Shown here: piece after piece, positions 1 through 9,300 of the stretch | Numbering within the stretch: the first letter of the stretch is position 1 | Layout: every line of letters starts with the position of its first letter | NCBI RefSeq assembly: GCF_001592875.1 | Contig: NZ_LSOF01000007.1 | Coordinates: forward strand, 56,898 to 120,897 | Reading direction: 5' to 3' | DNA: 64,000 nt | DNA from: Pseudomonas sp. BMS12 | Lineage (GTDB): Bacteria; Pseudomonadota; Gammaproteobacteria; Pseudomonadales; Pseudomonadaceae | Notes under the pieces: model-generated | What the model saw: only the letters and a program-made list of their open reading frames with translations | Told to the model about the DNA's origin: nothing | Database searches by the model: none | Program-made: the position numbers and the translations under genes

Positions 1-469
1 GCCGGGCCAGGCTGATCAGGGCATTGGGATGGCGCATGACCGAGTCGGAGATTTCCTCGACCAGCTCGGCGGCATGCGCGAGTTCGACCGCCTGGCCCAT
101 GCGCGCATCGCTGAACATGGCAACGATGGCCTGCTTGGAGCGGGCACACAGGCGTACCGCGCGCTGCACCTCTTCCTCCATGCTGACGCGCACCGGCAGC
201 GGTGCCGCAGCCGCCACCGCCAGCAGACGTGCCTCGGTCTCGGCCTCGACCTCTTCGACGGTCTGACTGGCCTGCCCCGGCGCGACGTCCAGGCCCTTGC
301 CGACATCGATCCAGACCTCGCTGACATCACTGTCGCGGATGCGTTGCAGGTCCTGCTCGGTCTTGAGCAGGAAGCGTCCCTTCCAGAACGGGTGATCCAT
401 CCATGAACCACAGAATTCGTGGATATACATGCCGAGGCACAGCTCGGCTACAGCAATACGCTTGAGCAC
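1..469 (-). CDS. HD-GYP-type protein, N-terminal DUF3391 part (partial)
   Basis: Only the N-terminal ~156 codons lie in the window; the gene runs off the left edge. The translation shows a DUF3391-like start (motif LGMYIHEFCGSW) followed by WKGRFLLKTEQDLQRIRDS and VWIDVGKGLDV, the pattern that precedes the catalytic domain in HD-GYP cyclic-di-GMP phosphodiesterases such as the PA4108 type. The catalytic domain itself is not visible, so activity is inferred from family architecture. The start is uncertain: GTG at 469 places the DUF3391 motif close to the N-terminus, but an in-frame ATG at 532 would add 21 residues; neither has a strong ribosome-binding site. It is transcribed divergently from the acyltransferase gene. 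Confidence 0.7.
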   Translation of the reverse strand, partial: MLKRIAVAELCLGMYIHEFCGSWMDHPFWKGRFLLKTEQDLQRIRDSDVSEVWIDVGKGLDVAPGQASQTVEEVEAETEARLLAVAAAAPLPVRVSMEEEVQRAVRLCARSKQAIVAMFSDARMGQAVELAHAAELVEEISDSVMRHPNALISLAR

Positions 470-626
470 GACGGATGGCCAATCGAAAGGAGCACCAGCC
501 CGGCGAGGACCCCCTTCGCCAGTCGAGGGCATAGTGCTATCAGTAGCCAGTCTAGGCCAGTGCCGATATTCGCGACAAACCTCGCGATGGGTATGATTGC
601 CGCAGCCTGAACAAATGGACCCTGTC

Positions 627-1514
627 ATGCGCCGACTGCTCACCGCCCTCTGCGTCCTCCTGCTACTTCTGCTCAACACCCTGCTGCTGATCGGCCCGCT
701 GCTGCTGATCGCCCTGCTCAAGCTGGCTGCGCCCAATCGGCGACTGCGCGCGCTGTTCTCGCGCGGAGTGATGTGGGTGGCGGAAACCTGGGCGGAAATC
801 GACAAGCTGATCTTCGCCATCTTCACCCCGACCCAGTGGGACATCCGCGGTGGCGAAGGCCTGCGCCGCGACCGCTCCTACCTGGTGGTCAGCAACCATC
901 AGTCCTGGGTCGATATCCCGGCGCTGGTGCAGGCCTTCAACCGCAAGACGCCCTACTTCAAGTTCTTCCTCAAGCAGGAACTGATCTGGGTGCCCTTCCT
1001 CGGCCTGGCCTTTTGGGCGCTCGACTACCCCTTCATGAAGCGCTACTCCAAGGCCTACCTGGTGAAGAACCCGCAGATGGCCGGCAAGGATCTGGAGATC
1101 ACCAAGCGCGCCTGCGAGCGCTTCAAGGACCTCAACGTCACCGTGGTCAACTACCTGGAAGGCACCCGCTGCACGCCTGCCAAGCAGGCCCAGCAGGGCT
1201 CGCCCTACCAGCATCTGCTCAAGCCCAAGGCCGGCGGCGTGGCCTTCACCCTGGCAGCCCTCGGCCCGCAGCTGGATGCCCTGCTGGACGTGACCCTGGT
1301 CTACCCCGGCAATCGCCCACCGGGTTTCTGGGCGCTGATCAGCGGCCAGGTGCCCAGGGTGATCATGGATATTCGCACCCGCGAGCTGGACCCGAGCCTG
1401 TGGGCCGGCGACTACGAGAACGACGCGGAATTTCGCCAGTACCTGCAGACCTGGGTCAGCCAGCTGTGGCAGGACAAGGACAGCCGGATCGACGAGCTGA
1501 AGCGCCAGTTCTGA
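627..1514 (+). CDS. YihG-like membrane-bound acyltransferase (PlsC domain)
   Basis: Predicted inner-membrane acyltransferase of about 295 residues. A Leu-rich membrane segment occupies residues ~5-30. The acyltransferase motifs follow in order: SNHQSWVDIP (block I, catalytic His and Asp), then FMKRYSKA, and VNYLEGTRCTP (block III, Glu-Gly-Thr-Arg). This is the layout of the 1-acylglycerol-3-phosphate acyltransferase superfamily, YihG branch, which transfers an acyl chain to a lysophospholipid; the exact substrate cannot be read from sequence. ATG 627 starts the conserved MRRLL segment; in-frame ATG 615 and TTG 597 are alternatives, and none has a clear ribosome-binding site. It ends 40 bp before the convergent TorT-like gene, with no obvious terminator between. 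Confidence 0.85.
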   Translation: MRRLLTALCVLLLLLLNTLLLIGPLLLIALLKLAAPNRRLRALFSRGVMWVAETWAEIDKLIFAIFTPTQWDIRGGEGLRRDRSYLVVSNHQSWVDIPALVQAFNRKTPYFKFFLKQELIWVPFLGLAFWALDYPFMKRYSKAYLVKNPQMAGKDLEITKRACERFKDLNVTVVNYLEGTRCTPAKQAQQGSPYQHLLKPKAGGVAFTLAALGPQLDALLDVTLVYPGNRPPGFWALISGQVPRVIMDIRTRELDPSLWAGDYENDAEFRQYLQTWVSQLWQDKDSRIDELKRQF

Positions 1515-1554
1515 GCCCCGCTCAGTGCGTTTCTGCGCAGATACCGGCTTGCGG

Positions 1555-2601
1555 CTATTGCGCGTTGCCGAGGGACGGCAGGTCGCGGCGAATCATCCAG
1601 TGCCCTTCCGGCGGCATCAGGCGGCTGAGGTCGAAGTGCTGCAGGCTGGCACGATCGAGCACCTCGATCAGCGGGCCGACCTCACGTGGGTGTGGCTGCC
1701 CTTCCAGGGCGCGCACCGCCAGGTCCACGGCGATGCGCGCCTGTAGCACCGGCGAATCGCTCGGCGCCGCCAGGATGCGACCTTCGGCAATCTGTTCGAG
1801 AACCCGCTCGGTGGCATACAGGGACAACACCCGGGTATCCGCCTGGCGCCCGGACTGGAGCACCAGCTGCGCGGCAAAGGCGGCCGCCTCGGCGTTGCCC
1901 AGGATGAAGTCGACACGCCCAGAGCCGGCCAGCAGGTTGCGCACCAGCTGCGCCTGACTGGCGCGGTCCACCGGCCCGTAACCGCCATGCGCCAGCTCGA
2001 CGGCATGATCCTGCATGGCACGCTGCAGGCCGGCCTCGGCCGCCGCGACCCAACCGGCCCCCTGCGGCCCCGGCAACCAGCCCAGGCGATAGCCTGCCGC
2101 CGGTTTCAGTCGGTCGATATAGGCCAGCGCCGCGCCAGCCATGTCGGCGAAATCCACCCGCGAGTGAGCCGTCAGCCCCGGGCACTCCAGGCCATTGACC
2201 AGGTCGATCACCGGCTTGCCGTCCTCCAGCAGGCGCGCGACCTCCGGGCATAGCTCATCGGTGTTGATCGAGGCGATCACATAGGCGTCGGCGTGCTGGC
2301 CCCGGCAGTTTTGCAGCTGGGTTACCTGCTGCCGGGCGTTTTCATAGCCGCCAGCCTCATAGATACCCAGCTGTACGCCCTGGCGCCGCGCCTCGCCATC
2401 CAGGCCCCAGGCCACGCCCCACCAGTAGCGATCCTTGCCATGCGGCAGCAACGCGCAGATACGCCAGAGCCGGCTGGCCTGTGCCATCGGGCGGTACTGG
2501 ACGAGTTCGCCATCCGCGCGCACCGCCAGCGGATACCAGTCGGCCCAGGCCTGCGCAGCCAGTAATGACAGGCACAGCAGCACTCCCTTGATCAGGCGCA
2601 T
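1555..2601 (-). CDS. TorT-like periplasmic sugar-type binding protein
   Basis: A 348-residue protein with a clean Sec signal peptide (cleavage near AQAWA/DWYP). The mature part has the two-lobed periplasmic binding protein fold of the LacI/ribose-binding class, with motifs ALLPHGKDRYWWGVAWGL, IASINTDELCPEV and the late LSLYATERVLEQIAEGRILAAPSD. Length and this pattern fit TorT, the periplasmic TMAO sensor partner of TorS. No torS or torR lies next to it here, so a TMAO role is only a family-level suggestion; it could bind another ligand for an unlinked sensor or transporter. It is divergent from dbpA, with about 100 bp shared upstream. Confidence 0.75.
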   Translation of the reverse strand: MRLIKGVLLCLSLLAAQAWADWYPLAVRADGELVQYRPMAQASRLWRICALLPHGKDRYWWGVAWGLDGEARRQGVQLGIYEAGGYENARQQVTQLQNCRGQHADAYVIASINTDELCPEVARLLEDGKPVIDLVNGLECPGLTAHSRVDFADMAGAALAYIDRLKPAAGYRLGWLPGPQGAGWVAAAEAGLQRAMQDHAVELAHGGYGPVDRASQAQLVRNLLAGSGRVDFILGNAEAAAFAAQLVLQSGRQADTRVLSLYATERVLEQIAEGRILAAPSDSPVLQARIAVDLAVRALEGQPHPREVGPLIEVLDRASLQHFDLSRLMPPEGHWMIRRDLPSLGNAQ

Positions 2602-2702
2602 CGATGGCCTTCCTCGACTAATGGTGCTAACCAGCTTAGGCGCTGCCGGGCCTTTTACCCGCCCTGCTACAATGCCCGCCCACTCCGCCCCAGGTTCGTC
2701 CC

Positions 2703-4076
<1,374 letters not shown>

Positions 4077-4090
4077 GGAGGCATGCGGCG

Positions 4091-5344
4091 ATGCGCAATA
4101 TCCTGGTGGTGGAAGACAGTCCACTGGTGCTGAAGATCCTCGAACACCTGTTCCGCCAGGAGCCGGATCTGCAACCGCTGTTCTGCGCCAGCCTGGGCGA
4201 GGCCCAGGTGCTGCTGGAGACCTCCTCGGCACTGTTCTTCGCCGCCATCGTCGACCTCAACCTGCCGGATGCGCCACACGGCGAGATCGTCGATCTGGTC
4301 ATGCAATACAGCCTGCCGTGCATCGTGCTCAGTGGCTCCTACGACGAACATCGGCGCGACGAGCTGCTGCTCAAGGGCGTGGTCGACTATGTGCTCAAGG
4401 AAAGCCAGCACTCCTACGAGTATGCCTTTCGCCTGCTGCACCGGCTGGAGAGCAACAGCCACGTGAAGATCCTGGTGGCCGAGGACTCCGACGCCACGCG
4501 CCATTTCATCCGCCGCGTGCTGACTCCGCACCTGTACCAGATCATCGACGCCTGCGACGGTGACGAGGCGCTGCGCATCCTGCGCGAGCAACCGGATATC
4601 GATCTGTTTCTGGTCGACCACAGCATGCCCGGCATCAGCGGTTTCGAGCTGGTCAAGCTGCTGCGGCAAAAGATGAAACGCAACGAGCTGATCATTCTTG
4701 GCCTGTCGGCCGACGCCAAGGGTTCGCTCAGCGCCATGTTCATCAAGCATGGCGCCGACGACTTCCTGCGCAAGCCGTTCTGTCCCGAGGAACTCAACTG
4801 CCGGGTAATGTCCAGCCTGGAGCGCCGCGACATGCTGCGCGCCCTGAAGCAGGCGGCGTTGTTTGACTCACTGACCTCGCTGTACAACCGCCGCGCCTTC
4901 TATGAGCAGGGTGTCGAGCTGCTGCGCCTGGCGCAGAAGGGCGGCCACGAGCTTAGCGTGGCGATGATCGACCTCGACCACTTCAAGACCATCAACGACG
5001 AACATGGCCATGCCAGCGGCGATGCCGCCCTGGTGCAGTTTTCCCGCGCCCTGCGCCAGGCCTTTCCGGACACTCTGCTGGGGCGCCTGGGCGGCGAAGA
5101 GTTCGCCATGGTCAGTCGCCTGGAGGGCACCGCCCTGGCCGTGGAACTGGACCAGCTGCGGCGCCACTGCGCCACCCTCAGGTACGCCAACGGCGCGCCG
5201 GCGCTGAGCTTCAGTGCAGGCGTCTATCACGGCTCTCCGGATGATCTGGAAAGCATGCTGCACCAGGCCGACATGCGCCTGTATCAGGCCAAGCGCGGCG
5301 GGCGGGGGTGTACCCTGAATACCGCTACAGGCCGTGATACTTGA
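4091..5344 (+). CDS. Response regulator with two REC domains and GGDEF output (diguanylate cyclase)
   Basis: A 417-residue cytoplasmic protein. REC1 covers residues ~1-118 (acidic pair ED near residue 9, phospho-acceptor D55 in VDLNLPD); REC2 covers ~124-245 (D176 in LVDHSMPG, conserved Lys in RKPF); GGDEF covers ~258-410 with an intact GGEEF signature at 334-338, so it should make c-di-GMP from two GTP. The product-inhibition I-site RxxD five residues before GGEEF is absent. ATG 4091 follows a GGGAGG ribosome-binding site. No cognate histidine kinase is adjacent. Its last 20 bases overlap the end of the convergent solute-binding gene. Proximity to the pilus operon, whose ATPase looks c-di-GMP-responsive, makes a link plausible but unproven. 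Confidence 0.9.
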   Translation: MRNILVVEDSPLVLKILEHLFRQEPDLQPLFCASLGEAQVLLETSSALFFAAIVDLNLPDAPHGEIVDLVMQYSLPCIVLSGSYDEHRRDELLLKGVVDYVLKESQHSYEYAFRLLHRLESNSHVKILVAEDSDATRHFIRRVLTPHLYQIIDACDGDEALRILREQPDIDLFLVDHSMPGISGFELVKLLRQKMKRNELIILGLSADAKGSLSAMFIKHGADDFLRKPFCPEELNCRVMSSLERRDMLRALKQAALFDSLTSLYNRRAFYEQGVELLRLAQKGGHELSVAMIDLDHFKTINDEHGHASGDAALVQFSRALRQAFPDTLLGRLGGEEFAMVSRLEGTALAVELDQLRRHCATLRYANGAPALSFSAGVYHGSPDDLESMLHQADMRLYQAKRGGRGCTLNTATGRDT

Positions 5345-6059
5345 AAATGCCCTGGTAGCTACCGTCCGCCTGCATCGCGGCGATCTCCCGGTCGAAGTCG
5401 GCGATGATCTGCTTGTGCAGTGGATGGCTGCGCCGCATCAGGATATGCAGGCCGTTTTCACTCAGGGGCGGGCCGACGAACTCGATCGAGTTACGGATAC
5501 CCTGCAGGTCGTGGTTGAGGTAGTACTGCCCCACCAGCTCGTCCTCCAGGGTCAGCTGCACTCGCCCTGCCGCCAGCATCCGTGCGCCCATGGCGAACTC
5601 CAGCACCGGCACCTTGTGCAGGCGCGAGTCCGCGTCGAACTCGGGCGCATAGCTGTAGCCACGCACCACAGCGATGCTGTGCGGCAGCAGGCTGTCCAGC
5701 CCGTGAAACTCGATGGACGAGCCGCTGCGGCGCAGAAAGCGCACGCGATTGCTCAGGTAGGGTTTTGAGTAGAGGCCATAGCGGCTGCGCTCGTCGCTGT
5801 ACCAGGCAGCCACGATGATGTCGTAGTCACCCTGCTGCAGGCCGAGCAGCACCCGCGCCCAGGGCACCTGGACATACTCAGTGCTGTGCCCGGCCCGGCG
5901 CAGGGCGCTGCTGACCAGATCCACAGCCAGCCCCGAGCGGCTCAAGGCCGTGTCGGTAAAGGGCGGCCAGGCGTCGCCGACCAGGCGCAGATGCTCGGCC
6001 GCCACCGACTGGCCCAGCAGCAGGGCAGCGCAGAGTACAACGGCACGCAATCCACGCAT
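5325..6059 (-). CDS. Orphan periplasmic solute-binding protein, family 3
   Basis: A 244-residue secreted protein with a signal peptide ending near GQSVAA/EHLRL. The mature domain is of the amino-acid-binding SBP_bac_3 type: LVGDAWPPFTD near the N-terminus, then LSRSGLAVDLVSSALRRAG, GDYDIIVAAWYSDER and AMGARMLAAGRVQLTLEDEL. No ABC permease or ATPase gene is nearby, so it may serve an unlinked transporter or a sensor instead of transport. ATG 6059 sits at the start of the signal peptide; an in-frame extension upstream lacks signal-peptide character. Its stop codon lies inside the 3' end of the diguanylate cyclase gene. Confidence 0.8.
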   Translation of the reverse strand: MRGLRAVVLCAALLLGQSVAAEHLRLVGDAWPPFTDTALSRSGLAVDLVSSALRRAGHSTEYVQVPWARVLLGLQQGDYDIIVAAWYSDERSRYGLYSKPYLSNRVRFLRRSGSSIEFHGLDSLLPHSIAVVRGYSYAPEFDADSRLHKVPVLEFAMGARMLAAGRVQLTLEDELVGQYYLNHDLQGIRNSIEFVGPPLSENGLHILMRRSHPLHKQIIADFDREIAAMQADGSYQGIFKYHGL

Positions 6060-6207
6060 TCTCGATATCCAACCATCAGAGCAGGTAGAGACTAGCCAGC
6101 GCCAGACCACAGCGCTCGGCATTCCACTGCAATCCGCGCAGCGCCGATGCCTGTCGTAGCGCTGCCAACGCAGAAAAAATCAACTTGCAGCACCCCCGTA
6201 ATAAAAC

Positions 6208-6222
6208 TGGCACACCTCCTGC
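6208..6222 (+). promoter_or_regulatory. Sigma-54 (RpoN) promoter candidate
   Basis: The sequence TGGCACACCTCCTGCT matches the -24/-12 consensus TGGCACR-N4-YTGCW at nearly every position, with the diagnostic GG and GC exactly 10 bases apart. No coding gene follows on this strand; transcription from about 6234 would meet the terminator at 6297-6326. No clear NtrC or other enhancer site was found upstream by eye. Confidence 0.6.
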
Positions 6223-6233
6223 TTAGTATCAGT

Positions 6234-6326
6234 AACTCCAGTTTTGGGGACCTTGGTACAGGCAGGCCGGGGAATCCCCTCTTTTACACCCAGACGAAAA
6301 GGCCACCTCCAGCAGGTGGCCTTTTT
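6234..6326 (+). ncRNA. Candidate small RNA of about 90 nt
   Basis: The transcript is predicted from a sigma-54 promoter match at 6208-6222, start expected about 12 nt after the GC element, and the Rho-independent terminator at 6297-6326. There is no ORF or ribosome-binding site of note inside. A GGGGAATCCCC hairpin occurs at 6269-6279, followed by a pyrimidine-rich single-stranded stretch (CTCTTTTACACCC). The family is not recognised with confidence; NrsZ, a nitrogen-regulated sigma-54 sRNA of Pseudomonas, is one possibility because its usual genomic neighbourhood also includes trmL/secB, but the fit is weak. Confidence 0.4.
6297..6326. terminator. Bidirectional Rho-independent terminator
   Basis: An 8-bp perfect stem (GGCCACCT/AGGTGGCC) with a 5-base loop is flanked by four A on the left and five T on the right, so it can end transcripts from both sides: the pilus operon (minus strand, mshQ stop at 6331) and the candidate small RNA (plus strand). 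Confidence 0.85.
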
Positions 6327-6330
6327 GCGT

Positions 6331-9300
6331 TTAGCGGTACAGTTCGCGGCGGAAGATCAAGGGCGCCGCCCCCTTGTAGATGCCGAAACTGGCCAGGCCC
6401 CGCGCCAGGTCGCGGTTGGCGCCATCCCAGGGGTACTGCAGCCAGGCCGGGGCACTGGGGAAACTGACCTGTACCGAGCCGTCGTTGCCGGTTCCCGGCG
6501 CGCTCAGCGTCACGCTGCCGCTACCCGCCAGCGGGCCGCTCAGGGTCGGCGTGGTCTCCCCCGCAGACAGGTTGCCGGTGTACATATCGAGTGCAGGCGT
6601 CCCCAAGATGGTGCAGGTATCCAGGCCTTCGCTCTGGAAACTGCCGCCGGCGACGTTCTGCCAGCTTTCCAGGGCCAGGGGCAGGCTCAGGCTCTGCAAC
6701 TCGGAGCCGTGGGCATTGCCGATGCGCAGGCGGCCGAGGCGGACTTCGCTGCCGGGGTCGTCAACGAAGTCATAGCTGTAATCCAGGCAACCACTACCGC
6801 TGCCATGGCAAACCGCCTGGCCCTGGTCGACTTCGCGCAGGCTGGCGGCGAGAAAGGTCTGGCGGACTTTGGCCGCGAACGGGTAGTCGTCGCTGCTGGG
6901 CAATAGGGCAGGCAGGTAGAGCAACTGCTCACCCGTCCAGCTGTAGGTACGGGCGCCATCGCCATTATCCGCCCCGTCTACGGCTTGAGTTGCCGTGCCC
7001 TGACTGGCCAAGCGCGCATCCAGGGCTGCGTTGCCGGTAACCGAGCTGTAAGTACCGACACCCGGGGCGGCCAGTTTCCAAAAGGCACCACGGTCATAGT
7101 TGGTGGTGACGCCGCCACTGCGATTTCTGGCCGTGACGGTCAGAGTCGGCTGACGATTAGTAGCAAACCCCATCGGCTGGCCCTGGTAGCTGAAGGCGCT
7201 GCCGCAGCTCGGAGTCAGGCTGGCGCTACCAGCAGCACTCAGGTAGGCGGGAATGAAGCGCCCCACCAGGGCGCTGCTGCCGCCACTGACCGTTTCACCA
7301 TCCAGGTAGCCACCAGCCGCTGGGGTGGCGGTAATAGTGAACACGCCCACCTCGGACACAGAGCGATTGGCAATGGTAGTGTTGCCCAGCGCATGGTTGT
7401 AGTTGTCCGGCGTCACCACACCATTGTTGCCACCACTCGGCGCCACCACAGCACTGCTCAGGCCGATGCCATCGAGGCGGAAGTTGGGCGTGGTGATATT
7501 GCCGCTGCACAACTGCGCCGCACTCAGCGCCTGACCATCGGCCTGCCACCCCACGGCCCGGATGCGCAGCGGGAAGCTGTCGCCGGCACGGATACCGCCG
7601 GGGAATACCGCACAACTGGCATCGGCACTGCTGCAGGTGCTGTCGGTTTGCAGGCACAGGCCATAGGGCTTGCTGACGAACAGGTCGGAGCCCGCCAGGT
7701 TCAGTCCCAGATCATCGTTGGCGACGGAGCCCGCGTAGCTGGCAGTGAGCGTCATCTGCCCGGCATCGTCGTAACGCACGGTCAGCGGCGCGGTGCCGGT
7801 GGCGTCGAAGTTGAGGTTCAGGCTCACAGGCGTGCCGCGCACATCGCTGCCGTTGACCACTACCGGCTGGGTGCCGCTGCTCGGATTGCTGTAGGCCGAG
7901 GTGAAGCTGACGCTGCGGGTAACGTTGGCGAAGGCCGGCACGCACTGCAGAGCGTTATCCGACTTGCGCACGGCGCTGACCGTTGCCGGCGTCGGCTTGG
8001 CCGCCAGCATGTTCGGCACCTGCAGCAGCAGGCCGCTGTCGGCGTAGGTTATGCGGCAGTTGCTGGTGGAGCAGACCGGCGTACTCAACGGCTTGGTGGC
8101 CGGCACCGAAGACTGCACGCCCAGGCTCACCGTGCCGGCGGTCGCCACGCTCAAGCGTGCCTGGGCCGTACCCCCGCTGAAAGTGATGGTGCTGCCGCTG
8201 ACACTGGCCGGGCCAGTCGCAGACCAGTAACTCGCCGGGTTGAGCGTGACACTTACCGGGTCGGTATACAGGCTGCTGCAACTGCTGTTGAGGCAGGCGC
8301 GAATCGTCACCGGCTGCGGATTGCAGGTCAGTGCCGTCCCCGAGTAGACGAATTCGAAATGGTCGATCTGCTGAGCAATCGGGTTGATAGCCGTCGCACA
8401 GACCTGCAAGTCGTCCAGCTCGTGCACATTGTTCGAGCCGCCGGTGGAGCCGGTCAGCGACAGGTAGAAATCCGCCGGCAAGGCCGCCTGGTTGTTGGCG
8501 GCAGCCAGCACATTGACCGCATTGAGGTTGGACAACACGACGAAGCCGCTGCCGGTATCGCGCTCCACCGTAACCAAGGCCTGGCTACTGAAGCGCGCGT
8601 CCACGGTAATCCGATATGTATGGCCAGGCCCTGGCGTTGCGCCTGAGATGTCGACCCCGGGGCTAAGGTTGGCCGGCGTACCGGCAATGTAGCGGTAGCC
8701 GTTGACCCAACCTGCCTGGCCGGAGCCACGGATGGCCACCGAGTCGAGCCTTCTGCCGGGACCGTTCGAGCCGCCCTCGGTGGAGAAGTTGCCGTACTCG
8801 TCGATACCCACTCCCAGCCAGCCGCCAGCAAAGCCGGGATTGGCCGCATCGCCACGGGTGCCATAGCCCAACGGACCACCGAAGGCACCGGGCTGCGGCG
8901 TAACGGTGGCATCGGACAGCACCACCGCCACGCCATCGGCGCCGCTGCCGTTGTAGGCGTAGTACTTGAACTGCACCTGGATATAGTTGCCCGCCGTCGG
9001 GAACAGGCGCTGCAAGGTCGAAGCGGTGGCGACGTTGCCCTGGTTGCTGGTCAGGCGCATGCGCTGAGCGCTGACGGTCGGGGTGAAGGCGGTCGAGCCG
9101 CGGCTGGTTACCGCCCAGTCATCGCCCAAGCTGCCATCGTTGAAGTCGTCGTTGAAGCACTGCAGGCGCAACACGCACTGATGCCGTTCCTGGTACAGCG
9201 CGGTGATCTGCGCCGGGGTCAGCGCGGTGTTGTAGATACGCAATTCATCCAGGTCGCCATCGAAGTAACGCCCCGCGGCATTCTGGTCGGCGCCCAGCTG

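Noticed and set aside
16..411. A 131-residue open frame on the minus strand at the left edge
   Set aside because: It is Arg/Ser/Pro-rich and out of frame with the DUF3391 coding sequence, which reads in another minus-strand frame.
773..1957. A 394-residue plus-strand frame overlapping the acyltransferase and the TorT-like gene
   Set aside because: Pro/Gly/Arg-rich low-complexity translation that spans two real genes on opposite strands.
6269..6285. GGGGAATCCCC followed by TCTTTT as a terminator
   Set aside because: A four-base stem with a poor T-tract; treated as an internal hairpin of the candidate small RNA.
6985..8646. A 553-residue plus-strand frame opposite mshQ
   Set aside because: Composition typical of an antisense shadow (Ala/Gly/His/Arg-rich), no start signals.
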